This document shows positions 35,118 through 42,868 of a stretch of DNA of 64,000 nucleotides, piece by piece. Position 1 is the stretch's first letter; every line of letters begins with the position of its first letter. The notes under the pieces were generated by a model. The model had not been told where the DNA came from, ran no database searches, and saw only the letters and a program-made list of their open reading frames with translations. The translations under genes and the position numbers were made by a program. This stretch comes from Nonomuraea candida (lineage in GTDB: Bacteria > Actinomycetota > Actinomycetes > Streptosporangiales > Streptosporangiaceae), in the NCBI RefSeq assembly GCF_000725485.1, contig NZ_JOAG01000021.1, positions 124,001 to 188,000 on the forward strand, written 5' to 3'.

Positions 35118-36260
35118 TCACACCAGGGGCGAGTCCGGGCTGTCCAGCCAGAACCGCTGTCCTTCGTCGCGGGTGACGGTCATGCCGAAGCGCCGCTGGC
35201 CGGGCTCGCCCCACGACACCCATCGGAAGTAGGCGTCCACCACCTCGTCCCAGACGGGCCGGTCGCCGATCTGGAAGACGGGGTATTCGTCGAGGCCGTC
35301 CTCCCACAAGGTCATGGCCCGCTCGCCCGCCTTGTCGGGGTTGAGCACCCACACCCGGTGGATGCCGTCTTCTTCACCGACGCGCAGGTGCAGCCCGGTC
35401 ATGCCGCGCATGGCCAGCAACGCTCCGGCAGGTGCTTCGGCGATGGTGCGCGGGTTGACGTGGGTGGTGCCGCGGGCGGGCTCCACGTCCGGCTCCGGCT
35501 GGTAGGTGAGCCGTTGGGAACGCAGGTGCATGTAGGAGGCGCCGGCGCCGAACCGGCCGGACGCGGTCCCGTCCGGCATGACGACCAGCCTGACCGCCCA
35601 GCCGTGCCCGAACCCCGTCTCCAGAGGGGCGACGATCACCCCGCCCGGCCGGGTCTGCTCCACCCACGCGTACGGAACCTGGTAGATGCTGCACGTCACG
35701 TGCACCCTGTCGAACGGGGCCCGCTCCGGATAGCCGGCCGTGCCGTCACCGACGACCAGGTGAGGTTGCACGCCGGCGGCGGCCAGGTTCTTGGCGGCCT
35801 GCTCGGACACCGCGGCGTCCACCTCGACGGTGGTGACGTTCTTCGCACCGGCCATGTGCGAGAGGAGGGCGGCCGTCCAGCCTGTTCCCGTGCCGATCTC
35901 CAGCACGCGGTCGCCCTGCTTGGGCAGGAGGAGTTCGAGCAGGTCGGCGACCGTGACGGGGGCGCTGTTGGAGGAGCTGAACCGGTTCCAGGAGCCGTCC
36001 CGCAGGTCGGTGGCACCGTCGTCGACCTGGGTGATGATCGGCTCCGTCGCCTGGTAGACGGTGTCCCACCAGGCGCCGGGGTTCTCGTCGCGGTCGATGA
36101 GGTTGAAGCCGGTGTCGGTGGAGGTGCGTGCCACGGCCGGGATGAACAGATGGCGTGGCACGGCCCGCAGCGCCCGCTCGACCGGCTCCAGGAGAGGGCC
36201 GCATCGCTCCTCCACGTCCTTGATGAGCTGGTCGAGGCAGGCGGCGTGGTCGATGGTCAC
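35118..36260 (-). CDS. PIMT-like O-methyltransferase (candidate aspartimide-forming RiPP enzyme)
   Basis: 380 residues. The first ~220 match the protein-L-isoaspartate O-methyltransferase fold: HLFIPAVAR, SSSNSAPVTVADLLELLLP, and SAM motif I VLEIGTGTGWTAALLSHMAG (residues 119-137). A C-terminal extension of about 150 residues (SQRLTYQPEPDVEPARGTTH, FQIGDRPVWDEVVDAYFRW) is absent from housekeeping repair enzymes but present in the stand-alone versions used in RiPP pathways. There they methylate Asp to drive aspartimide formation. The GTG start overlaps by 4 bp the stop of a 44-codon charged peptide gene, its likely substrate. Confidence 0.85.
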   Translation of the reverse strand: MTIDHAACLDQLIKDVEERCGPLLEPVERALRAVPRHLFIPAVARTSTDTGFNLIDRDENPGAWWDTVYQATEPIITQVDDGATDLRDGSWNRFSSSNSAPVTVADLLELLLPKQGDRVLEIGTGTGWTAALLSHMAGAKNVTTVEVDAAVSEQAAKNLAAAGVQPHLVVGDGTAGYPERAPFDRVHVTCSIYQVPYAWVEQTRPGGVIVAPLETGFGHGWAVRLVVMPDGTASGRFGAGASYMHLRSQRLTYQPEPDVEPARGTTHVNPRTIAEAPAGALLAMRGMTGLHLRVGEEDGIHRVWVLNPDKAGERAMTLWEDGLDEYPVFQIGDRPVWDEVVDAYFRWVSWGEPGQRRFGMTVTRDEGQRFWLDSPDSPLV

Positions 36261-36391
36261 TTGCCGTCGCCCTCGCGCTTTCCTCCGCCCTTGGCGACCC
36301 CGTCGCCTTGGTCGGGGCCCACTTCGGCCTTCACCTTGTGGTACTCGTGGGGCTTACCCTCGTGTTTGCCGCCGTCCTTCTCGTCCCCCAC
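36257..36391 (-). CDS. 44-residue charged Gly/Asp/Lys-rich peptide (candidate RiPP precursor)
   Basis: GTG at 36391 with GGGAGG 4 bp upstream; the stop TGA overlaps the methyltransferase GTG (GTGA). The peptide begins VGDEKDGGKHEGKPHEYHKV and ends KRGE-like as GGGKREGDGK. It is about half charged, has no Cys, Ser or Thr, and contains three Asp-Gly steps (KDGG, GDGV, GDGK), the dipeptide most prone to aspartimide formation. Composition and coupling to a PIMT-like enzyme suggest a precursor of an imiditide-type peptide. Which Asp would be modified is unknown. Confidence 0.65.
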   Translation of the reverse strand: MGDEKDGGKHEGKPHEYHKVKAEVGPDQGDGVAKGGGKREGDGK

Positions 36392-36679
36392 GCAACCTCC
36401 CTGAATTCCTCAGCGTGACCATACGGCTACGCACCGGCCAAGGGAAGGGCGCCAGCAGCATTCGCACCGCGCGGGAAGACGACTCTCACCGAAGTCCCTA
36501 GAGGCGGCGGCCTTACCCGCCGTGCGATCGAATGTGCCCACGCGGGAAGTTCACCTGTGCCTTGGGCCTGGAGCCGCTGTTAGGCGTCTCATTGCGCGCG
36601 TGGACGTCGTGCCGGGCCCGGTGCGGCCGTACGTGGATCTCCTCGGCGTGGCAGGCGGCTGCGAGGATCGTCTTCTCGA
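36392..36679. other. Intergenic stretch upstream of the peptide gene
   Basis: No gene seen. It should carry the promoter of the peptide/methyltransferase pair (minus strand) and decayed sequence leading into the broken pentapeptide gene. Confidence 0.5.
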
Positions 36680-37305
36680 CGTCGCGGCCCGCGTCGTGTC
36701 GAGGGCCATGCGGGCGATCGCGCCAGCCGCGGAGCAGCCGCGCAACGCCTCACCGCATGGGGCGTCGCCTTCGGGCTGGTGTTCACTGCCGGCGGCCTCA
36801 TCTACACGGCCAGAACCTTGGAGACCGCTCAACAGGGTCAGATCACGGACCGGTACGCGAAGGCGGTTGAGCAGCTCGGTTCCAAGAAGCGGGAGGTGCG
36901 GGTGGGGGCGATCTACGCGTTGGAACGTCTTTCGCGGGATTCCCCTCGCGACCATCAGACGATCACCGACGTCCCCGCCTGCGACGGATGTGGCGACGGC
37001 ACTCACCGTACTCACCCGTAATCCGCCCGACGACGAAGCATATGAATGGGGCTGGCTGGGATCTGGCCGAAGTGCGCATTCCGCTCGCCCAACTCGGGGG
37101 AGCTGACCTGCGTGGGGCCGTCCTTACCGAGGCCGACCTGCGCGGGGCCGACCTGCGCGGGGCCGACCTGCGCGGGGCCGACCTGCGCGGGGCCGACCTG
37201 CGCGGGGCCGACTTGCGCGGGGCCGACTTGCGCGAAGCCAGAGGACTCCCCGACCGCGAATGGTTCGAGAGGAACGCCACGGTGGACTCCGCTACCAAGT
37301 TCTGA
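36680..37305 (+). pseudogene. Pentapeptide-repeat protein gene broken by frameshifts
   Basis: Three pieces of one protein lie in three frames. TAWGVAFGLVFTAGGLIYTA, then [20 protein letters not shown] (a membrane helix and HEAT-like segment) comes first. [20 protein letters not shown] follows. [20 protein letters not shown] plus seven further A(D/V)LRG-type units ends at 37305. At least two frameshifts are needed to join them, so the gene is dead. The repeats use a near-identical 15-bp DNA unit. The intact family often has an N-terminal transmembrane helix followed by a right-handed beta-helix. Confidence 0.8.
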
Positions 37306-37357
37306 GCAGCTCTTGGACGCGGGCACGTGTCCGGGTCACGTCCAGCGCTCTTGTCAT
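37292..37357 (-). pseudogene. N-terminal remnant of serine hydrolase gene
   Basis: ATG at 37357 reads [21 protein letters not shown] then stop, almost the same as the first 18 residues of the hydrolase at 34772 (MTRALDVTRTRAHVEELLAE). It is the truncated partner left in copy B of the duplicated promoter region. Confidence 0.85.
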
Positions 37358-37620
37358 GAGGGTCTCCCCCTCCTGCCGCTTCTGCTTTCAGGGTGGGAAA
37401 AGGCTACGTTGCGTTTCAGAGCCGTCAACATTGTTGCCTGACGCAAGGACGCTGTGGCTGCGATTACTCGACAATCGTTGCAACAGTGTTGCGAGGAAAT
37501 GCAACCAGCGCCGGTTCGCCGTTGCAATGTACTGTTGGTGAACGCACGCGCGCACCCGTACCGACAGGAGGGCTACCCCGATGCCCGGAGGCAGGCTGAC
37601 GCACGAGGATCGGCGGCGGA
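37304..37620. repeat. 310-bp direct repeat, copy B
   Basis: Same orientation as 34719-35030. It holds the dead hydrolase start, the divergent promoter with ATCGTTGCAACAG and CGTTGCAATGTA motifs, and the intact regulator start. Together the copies bracket a ~2.3-kb segment containing the peptide/methyltransferase pair and the broken pentapeptide gene. Confidence 0.9.
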
Positions 37621-38540
37621 TCGCGGCCTGGCTGGACGAAGGGCTCGGATACGCCGAGATCGCCAGGCGGCTGGGCAGGCCCACGTCCACGATCAGCCGC
37701 GAGGTGGCGCGCAACAGCGCCTCCGGCCGCTACCTGGCCGACCACGCCCAGCACGCCGCCGGGCGGCGCGCCGGCCGCCGCGGCCCGGCCCGGCCCCCGG
37801 AGCCGGGAACCGATGGGCGGGCGGGCGACGGGCGGGCGGGCGAGACCGTGCGCGCCTTCGTGGAGCGGTTCGCGACGCTGCTGACCGGCACCGGCCTGCC
37901 CCGGATGCCCGCCCGCGTCTTCGCCTGCCTGCTCACCTCCGACGCCGGCGGCCTGACCTCCGCCGAGCTCGTACGCGGCCTCCAGGTCAGCCCGGCGTCG
38001 GTGTCGAAGGCCATCGGCTACCTGGAGTCGATGGAGCTGGTCAGGCGCACCCAGGAGGCCGGCCGCCGCGAGCGGTACCTCATCGACGACGACGTCTGGC
38101 TCCGGGCGTTCAAGGCCGACACCGGGGCGCACGCCGAGGTCGCGGCGGCCGCGCGGCACGGGGTCGAGATCTTCGGCGCGGGCACGCCCGCCGCCGCCCG
38201 GCTGGGTCAGATGGCGGAGTTCTTCACCTGGCTCAGCGACCAGATGAACGGCAGCGGCCTCACCGACGCCGCCGTGCGCGATGCGCTGACGGTGCTGGCC
38301 GCGCTCGTGCACGCCGCCCGGCCGCTCACCGTGGACGACCTGGCCACGGCGCTGGGCTGGCCGGTCCGGCGGGCGGCCGGCGCCCTGGACACGTTCGGCC
38401 GCCGGCCGGTCCTCTCCGATCCGCTCACCGTACGGCGGGCCGGGCGCGAGGCGTACACCGTCGAGCCGAGACCCGACCGGCTGAGCCCTGCACAACGCGA
38501 CGCGCTGAGCGCCGCCCCGCCCCGGGGCGCTCGGCGTTGA
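37581..38540 (+). CDS. GbsR/MarR-type regulator with extra N-terminal HTH
   Basis: 319 residues. An IS30-type HTH (LTHEDRRRIAAWLDEGLGYA, then EIARRLGRPTSTISREVARN) opens the protein and is followed by a basic linker. A GbsR/MarR-like winged HTH comes next (FACLLTSDAGGLTSAELVRG, then SVSKAIGYLESMELVRRTQE). The ATG at 37581 follows CAGGAGGG. It is the surviving regulator of the duplicated hydrolase/regulator pair, so it probably controls the hydrolase at 33120-34772, whose promoter keeps the same TTGCAA motifs. Confidence 0.85.
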   Translation: MPGGRLTHEDRRRIAAWLDEGLGYAEIARRLGRPTSTISREVARNSASGRYLADHAQHAAGRRAGRRGPARPPEPGTDGRAGDGRAGETVRAFVERFATLLTGTGLPRMPARVFACLLTSDAGGLTSAELVRGLQVSPASVSKAIGYLESMELVRRTQEAGRRERYLIDDDVWLRAFKADTGAHAEVAAAARHGVEIFGAGTPAAARLGQMAEFFTWLSDQMNGSGLTDAAVRDALTVLAALVHAARPLTVDDLATALGWPVRRAAGALDTFGRRPVLSDPLTVRRAGREAYTVEPRPDRLSPAQRDALSAAPPRGARR

Positions 38541-38594
38541 CGTGCGGGCCGGAGCGCGCGGCCCCGGACAGCGCCCCGGGCCGCCGGGCCCCGC

Positions 38595-39176
38595 TCACGG
38601 CGGCCACGGCTGGTCCCCGTTCCCGACGGCGTGGCCCAGGCCGGGGTGGGGCAGCCGGGGCGGCGGCGTGCCGTTGCGCTCCGGGCGGTACTCGAAGTGC
38701 CACCACTCGTTGTCGTAGATGCGGTAGAGGTCGTAGCGGGCGCCGTGCTCCTCCAGCCAGCGCGCGCCCTCGTGCGGCCGTATGTCCAGGGCGATGCCCT
38801 TCACGTGGCAGGACTCCGCCGGCGGCAGCACGAGCATCCGCGCCGAGGCCGGCGAGCCGGAGCGGCGCACCTCCTCGTCGAACAACCGCTGCTGCACGGC
38901 GGGGTCGCGGTATCCGGAGGTGAGGCCGATGAGCTGGCCGTGCCGCCACAGCGCGTCGGTGCGCGCCGCGGTGAACGCCGCCATGGCCCCGTTGGTGAGT
39001 CCCGTGAGGTCCTCGGCCGGGAATCGCATCCGCAACGCCCAGCCGCAGGCCAGCTCCCGGCCGCGGCCGGGCCGGCGGACGAACGCGACAGGCAGCAGGA
39101 GCACCGCGAGCACCAGCGTGAGCGCGGCGAACAGCCGGTCGCGGGGCCGCAGGGGGATCGTGCGTGGTTCGCTCAT
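38595..39176 (-). CDS. D-alanyl-D-alanine carboxypeptidase, VanY-like
   Basis: 193 residues with a single N-terminal membrane anchor (LFAALTLVLAVLLLPVAFV). The zinc peptidase domain (VanY, PF02557) has SGYRDPAVQQRLF, the ligand pair His and Asp in SCHVKGIALDIRP and EWWHFEY with the catalytic Glu and a third zinc His. It should trim peptidoglycan stem peptides outside the membrane. The start is at 39176. It is divergent from a two-component operon that may sense the envelope. Confidence 0.88.
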   Translation of the reverse strand: MSEPRTIPLRPRDRLFAALTLVLAVLLLPVAFVRRPGRGRELACGWALRMRFPAEDLTGLTNGAMAAFTAARTDALWRHGQLIGLTSGYRDPAVQQRLFDEEVRRSGSPASARMLVLPPAESCHVKGIALDIRPHEGARWLEEHGARYDLYRIYDNEWWHFEYRPERNGTPPPRLPHPGLGHAVGNGDQPWPP

Positions 39177-39247
39177 GGCGACTACGATTGGCGCCGCATG
39201 TGCGCGCCTCGTCTGCCGCATGTCATCGTTTCTCGACGGCTGGCCGC

Positions 39248-39322
39248 CGTCGGCGCGACGGTGACTCCATCCCCCGCCCGTCACCGTTCCCCGGCCCGGG
39301 CCGGCGTCGGCGCGACTGTGAC
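39248..39322. promoter_or_regulatory. Direct repeats upstream of the OmpR operon
   Basis: CGTCGGCGCGAC(G/T)GTGAC occurs at 39248-39265 and 39305-39322 (17 of 18 bases identical, 57-bp period) in the gap between the VanY-like gene and the response-regulator gene. The spacing and location fit paired binding sites, possibly for the response regulator itself (inference). Confidence 0.4.
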
Positions 39323-39410
39323 ACAACCATGACATGGCGCGGACGAGGCGGGGACACGGCCGGTCGACAGTGGACGGAGTCGCCCGGGCGGGCGAGGTAC
39401 GGAGCGTGTG

Positions 39411-40100
39411 GTGAAACTCGGCGGCGTGTCGCGAGTGTTGTTGATCGAGGACGACCCGGCCGTGCGGGAGGGGCTTGAGCTGGCCCTGACCCGGCACGGG
39501 CACCGGGTTCGCGCCGTGGAGTCCGGCGAGCTGGGGCTGGACCGGCTGCGTGCCGACCTGCCCGACGTGGTGGTGCTCGACCTGATGCTGCCCGGCATCG
39601 ACGGGTTCGAGGTCTGCCGCCGCATCCGGGCCGCCGGCGAGGTGCCGATCATCATGCTGACCGCGCGCGGCGACGACATGGACGTGGTGGCCGGGCTGGA
39701 GGCGGGCGCCGACGACTACGTGGTCAAGCCGGTGCAGCCCAGGGTGCTGGAGGCGCGCATCCGCGCGGTGCTCCGGCGGATCGGCCGGGACCAGGCGGAG
39801 CTGGAGCGGCACGGCGACCTGACCATCGACCGGGCGGCGCTGGTGGTCACCAAGCGCGGCGCGCCGGTCAGCCTCGCCCCGACCGAGCTGCGCCTGCTGC
39901 TGGAGCTCTCCGGCACGCCGGGCCGCGTGCACAGCCGCCAGCAGTTGCTGGAGTCGGTCTGGGAGCAGGGCTACTTCGGCGACTCGCGGCTGGTGGACGC
40001 GTGCGTGCAGCGGCTGCGCGCGAAGATCGAGGACGACTCGGCGGCGCCCGTCTACGTGCAGACGGTGCGCGGGTTCGGCTACCGGTTCGGGCCGGTGTGA
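39411..40100 (+). CDS. OmpR/PhoB-type response regulator
   Basis: 229 residues. The receiver domain has the acidic pair in IEDDPA, phospho-acceptor Asp57 in VVLDLMLPGIDG, and Lys in DDYVVKPVQP. A C-terminal Trans_reg_C winged helix follows (LAPTELRLLLELSGTPGRVH, then VQTVRGFGYRFG). GTG codons at 39408 and 39411 are both possible starts, with GGAG upstream. It opens a three-gene operon with a histidine kinase and a lipoprotein, a layout recalling CseABC or MtrAB-LpqB, which monitor the envelope. Confidence 0.93.
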   Translation: MKLGGVSRVLLIEDDPAVREGLELALTRHGHRVRAVESGELGLDRLRADLPDVVVLDLMLPGIDGFEVCRRIRAAGEVPIIMLTARGDDMDVVAGLEAGADDYVVKPVQPRVLEARIRAVLRRIGRDQAELERHGDLTIDRAALVVTKRGAPVSLAPTELRLLLELSGTPGRVHSRQQLLESVWEQGYFGDSRLVDACVQRLRAKIEDDSAAPVYVQTVRGFGYRFGPV

Positions 40101-40107
40101 CCCGCCG

Positions 40108-41643
40108 GTGGCATCGTGGTCGAGCCCCGGGCTGCGTGCCCGGCTGCTGTTCGCGTTCGCGCTGCTGTGCGTGGTCACCGTCGCGGCGGTGTCCGGCGGG
40201 ATGTACGTCCAGGCCCGCAACGACATCCTCAAGCGCGCCCAGGACGGCGCGGCCGAGACGATGACCAGCCGCCTGGAGGCGCTCTACCCGCTGCGGAACC
40301 CGGAGCCCGGCCCGGACGAGCTCGGCGAGATCGCCCGCGCCGTGACCGAGCAGAACATGGCCACCGTCGCCGTCTACCGCGACTCGCGCTCGCCGGGCGG
40401 CCTGGACCCCGGGCTGATCCCGCCGGGGCTGCGGCGGGCGGTGGCCGACGGCGACATCGCGTGGCAGCGCGTGATGTGGCGGGACGCGCCCGTGCTGATC
40501 ATCGGCGCGCCGCTGCTGATCGCCGAGGCGGACCGGACGACGCGCGTGTCCGGCATCGAGGTCTACGCCGCGCGCAGCCTGCTTCCCGAGCAGCAGAGCA
40601 TCGACCAGCTCGCCGCGGGCGCCTGGGGAACCGGCGGGGCGGCGCTGGCGTTCGCGGTCCTCCTCGCGTTGCTGGCCACCCGCGGCGTGCTGCGGCCGGT
40701 GCGCGAGCTGGGCCGGGCGGCGCGCCTGCTGGGCGAGGGCGAGATGCGGACCAGGGTCGCGGTACGCGGCTCCGACGAGCTGGCCGACGTGGCGCGCACG
40801 TTCAACCACACCGCGGCCGAGCTGGAACGGCGGGTCAGGCAGCTGCGCGAGATGGAGGCCGACGCCCGCCGCTTCGTCGCCGACGTGTCCCACGAGCTGC
40901 GCACCCCGCTGGCCGCGCTGGCCGCGGTCGCCGACGTCCTCGACGAGGAGGCGGCCGGGCTGCCCGAGCCCGCCGGCCGGGCCGCCAGGCTGGTCAGCCA
41001 GGAGACGCTCAACCTCACCGGGCTGGTGAACGACCTCATCGAGATCAGCAGGTTCGACTCCGGCGTCGCGGCCCTCGCGCCGAACGAGGTCGACGTGGCC
41101 GAGCTGGTACGCGCCACCCTGCGCACCCGGGGCTGGACGGAGGCGGTCGAGACCGAGCTGCCCGCCGAGGTGACGGCGCGGCTGGACCCGCGCCGGGTGG
41201 ACGTCGTCCTGGCGAACCTGGTCGGCAACGCCCTGCGGCACGGCGAGCCACCGGTGTCCGTACGGCTCCGCGCCGACCCGCACTGGATCGCCCTGGAGGT
41301 CCGCGACCACGGACCGGGGCTGGACGAGGCGGTGCTGCCGCACGTGTTCGACCGGTTCTACAAGGCCAGCGCGGCCCGGGCCAGGTCCGAGGGCAGCGGC
41401 CTGGGCCTCGCGATCGCCCGGGAGAACGCCCGCCTGCACGGAGGAGACATCACCGTCGCCAACGCCACGGACGGCGGCGGCGCGGTGTTCACGCTGCGCC
41501 TGCCCCGCCGGACGGCCGAACCGGAGGATGACGCCGTGTCCACACCGCGCCCGCCCCGCCGGGCGGCCGAACCGGATGGTGACACCGCGTTCACCTCCCG
41601 CCCGGCCCGCCGGACGGCCGAACCGGAGGGAGGATCCGGGTGA
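40108..41643 (+). CDS. Sensor histidine kinase with repetitive C-terminal tail
   Basis: 511 residues. Two transmembrane helices (about 12-32 and 175-195) flank an extracytoplasmic sensor domain. A HAMP region follows, then HisKA with phospho-acceptor His262 in [12 protein letters not shown], and HATPase with [19 protein letters not shown] and [12 protein letters not shown]. After the catalytic core the tail consists of about 2.6 copies of a 17-residue unit (PRRTAEPE...), encoded by a 51-bp DNA repeat starting at 41503. The stop overlaps the lipoprotein start (GTGA). Confidence 0.93.
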   Translation: MASWSSPGLRARLLFAFALLCVVTVAAVSGGMYVQARNDILKRAQDGAAETMTSRLEALYPLRNPEPGPDELGEIARAVTEQNMATVAVYRDSRSPGGLDPGLIPPGLRRAVADGDIAWQRVMWRDAPVLIIGAPLLIAEADRTTRVSGIEVYAARSLLPEQQSIDQLAAGAWGTGGAALAFAVLLALLATRGVLRPVRELGRAARLLGEGEMRTRVAVRGSDELADVARTFNHTAAELERRVRQLREMEADARRFVADVSHELRTPLAALAAVADVLDEEAAGLPEPAGRAARLVSQETLNLTGLVNDLIEISRFDSGVAALAPNEVDVAELVRATLRTRGWTEAVETELPAEVTARLDPRRVDVVLANLVGNALRHGEPPVSVRLRADPHWIALEVRDHGPGLDEAVLPHVFDRFYKASAARARSEGSGLGLAIARENARLHGGDITVANATDGGGAVFTLRLPRRTAEPEDDAVSTPRPPRRAAEPDGDTAFTSRPARRTAEPEGGSG

Positions 41644-42236
41644 GGAACGGGCCCGTCCGCCGCGCGCTCGCGGCCGGCCTCGTGTCGCTCGTCGCCGTGG
41701 CCGGCTGCGGCGTGCGGCCGAGCGACGTCATCAGGGGCGCCGACCCGCCGCGCGGAGCCCTCGCCCCGACCTGGAACACCACCCTCTACCTGGTGAAGGA
41801 CGGCCGGGTCAGCGCGGTGACGCGGCTCGGCCGCCAGCTTTCCCAGGCGGACGCGCTGGCGCTGCTGGCGGCCGGGCCCACGCCGCGGGAGGAGGCGCAC
41901 GGGCTCACCACCGACGTGCCGCCGGACGCCGGGCCGTTCTCGGTGACCACCAACTGGGCCGGTCACCTGCTGGTGACCGTGTCCGTCCCGGCCGGCGAGC
42001 TGTCCGACCTGGCGGTGCAGCAGATCGTGTGCACGGCCGTCGCGACCGCGCCGGAAAGCTCCTCCCGGGTCGCCGTCACGGGCGGCGACCAGGAGGTCGG
42101 GCCCCGGAGCTGCCCGGGTGACGGGCGCGGGACAGCCCCCGGCCCGGCCACCCGCCCCGGCCGGGGCACGGAACAGCCCCCGGCCCGCTCGTGCGGCCCT
42201 GACTGTCCTGTGGCCCTGACTGGCGTACGGTCCTGA
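41640..42236 (+). CDS. Lipoprotein of the two-component operon (GerMN-like)
   Basis: 198 residues with a lipoprotein signal: basic start, hydrophobic core and lipobox VAVAGC (Cys about residue 23). The mature part ([20 protein letters not shown], then [19 protein letters not shown] and [18 protein letters not shown]) resembles the GerMN/sporulation fold found in LpqB-like proteins. The Pro/Gly-rich tail is unstructured. It is translationally coupled to the kinase, so it probably modulates the sensor outside the membrane, as CseA does for CseC. Confidence 0.82.
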   Translation: MRNGPVRRALAAGLVSLVAVAGCGVRPSDVIRGADPPRGALAPTWNTTLYLVKDGRVSAVTRLGRQLSQADALALLAAGPTPREEAHGLTTDVPPDAGPFSVTTNWAGHLLVTVSVPAGELSDLAVQQIVCTAVATAPESSSRVAVTGGDQEVGPRSCPGDGRGTAPGPATRPGRGTEQPPARSCGPDCPVALTGVRS

Positions 42237-42490
42237 CCGGCCTCCTGGCAGTTCGAGGGAATTTCAACGGATATCGCTGACCTGCGGTGATGTGCGGCCC
42301 GGCGGGGGCGTGGGCGGTGATCCAGGTGAACCACGCCGGCAGGTGCGCCAGGTGGTCGCTGCGATCCTGGCCCTCCGGACCCGGTCGCTGGGCGCCCATC
42401 TGGCCGAGTCACTTCACGGAGGGGACCTCTCCTGAAAGGATTTGACGTGTGCTCGAGCGAATGACGTCCCTTGGCTAGGGCTGGAGTGGT
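42237..42490. other. Intergenic stretch before the conflict locus
   Basis: About 250 bp with no gene seen. GC content drops slightly towards 42490, where the promoter of the EACC1/caspase pair must lie. No clear -10/-35 pair was singled out. Confidence 0.45.
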
Positions 42491-42868
42491 GTGACTGTGG
42501 AGGTGCAGATCCAGGTCTCGGGTGAGGATCAGGTTTCCGAGTACACCGCTTTGTGGGAGTGGTTGAAATCCGAGCGTGAGCTTGCCGGGCGGATACGCGC
42601 AGTGCGCAGGCCTCCCGCCGAGGACGAGCTGGGCGACGGCTTGGATCTGATCGCGCTGGCGGTGAGTTCGCTGGGGGTCGCGGTCGCCGTGGCGCAGACC
42701 GTGCCCGCCTATCTGGCGGCCCGCCGTCGGTCAGCTCGGGCGGATCAGGTGTCCGTGGTCGTGAGGAAGCGTGACGGTGAGGAGCTCGAGATCAACTCCA
42801 ACCGGAGCATCGCAGAGCTCGAACCCCTGATCAAAGCGTTCCTCGAACGAGGCCTCGATGAGGAATGA
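42491..42868 (+). CDS. EACC1 protein (effector-associated constant component 1)
   Basis: 125 residues. The N-terminal strand-helix segment VSEYTALWEWLKSERELAGR is followed by the conserved RRPPAEDELGDGLDLIALAV. A hydrophobic helix comes next (about 58-78), then the strand VSVVVRKRDGEELEINSNRS and a final helix ELEPLIKAFLERG. This order is that of EACC1, a small companion described in NTP- or peptidase-based conflict systems of multicellular bacteria. It lies directly before and overlaps the caspase gene by 11 bp. Its role is thought to be sensing or scaffolding at the membrane. Confidence 0.85.
   Translation: MTVEVQIQVSGEDQVSEYTALWEWLKSERELAGRIRAVRRPPAEDELGDGLDLIALAVSSLGVAVAVAQTVPAYLAARRRSARADQVSVVVRKRDGEELEINSNRSIAELEPLIKAFLERGLDEE

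Noticed and set aside
35118..36260. Housekeeping protein-repair methyltransferase
   Set aside because: It is much longer than repair enzymes, with a ~150-residue C-terminal extension, and is coupled to a peptide gene; repair function is not excluded but is less likely.
36257..36391. The charged peptide as a lanthipeptide or other thioether precursor
   Set aside because: It has no Cys, Ser or Thr, and no lanthionine synthetase lies nearby; an Asp-directed modification fits better.
37130..37230. Short regular repeats resembling a CRISPR array
   Set aside because: The 15-bp units are contiguous, without spacers, and encode A(D/V)LRG pentapeptides.
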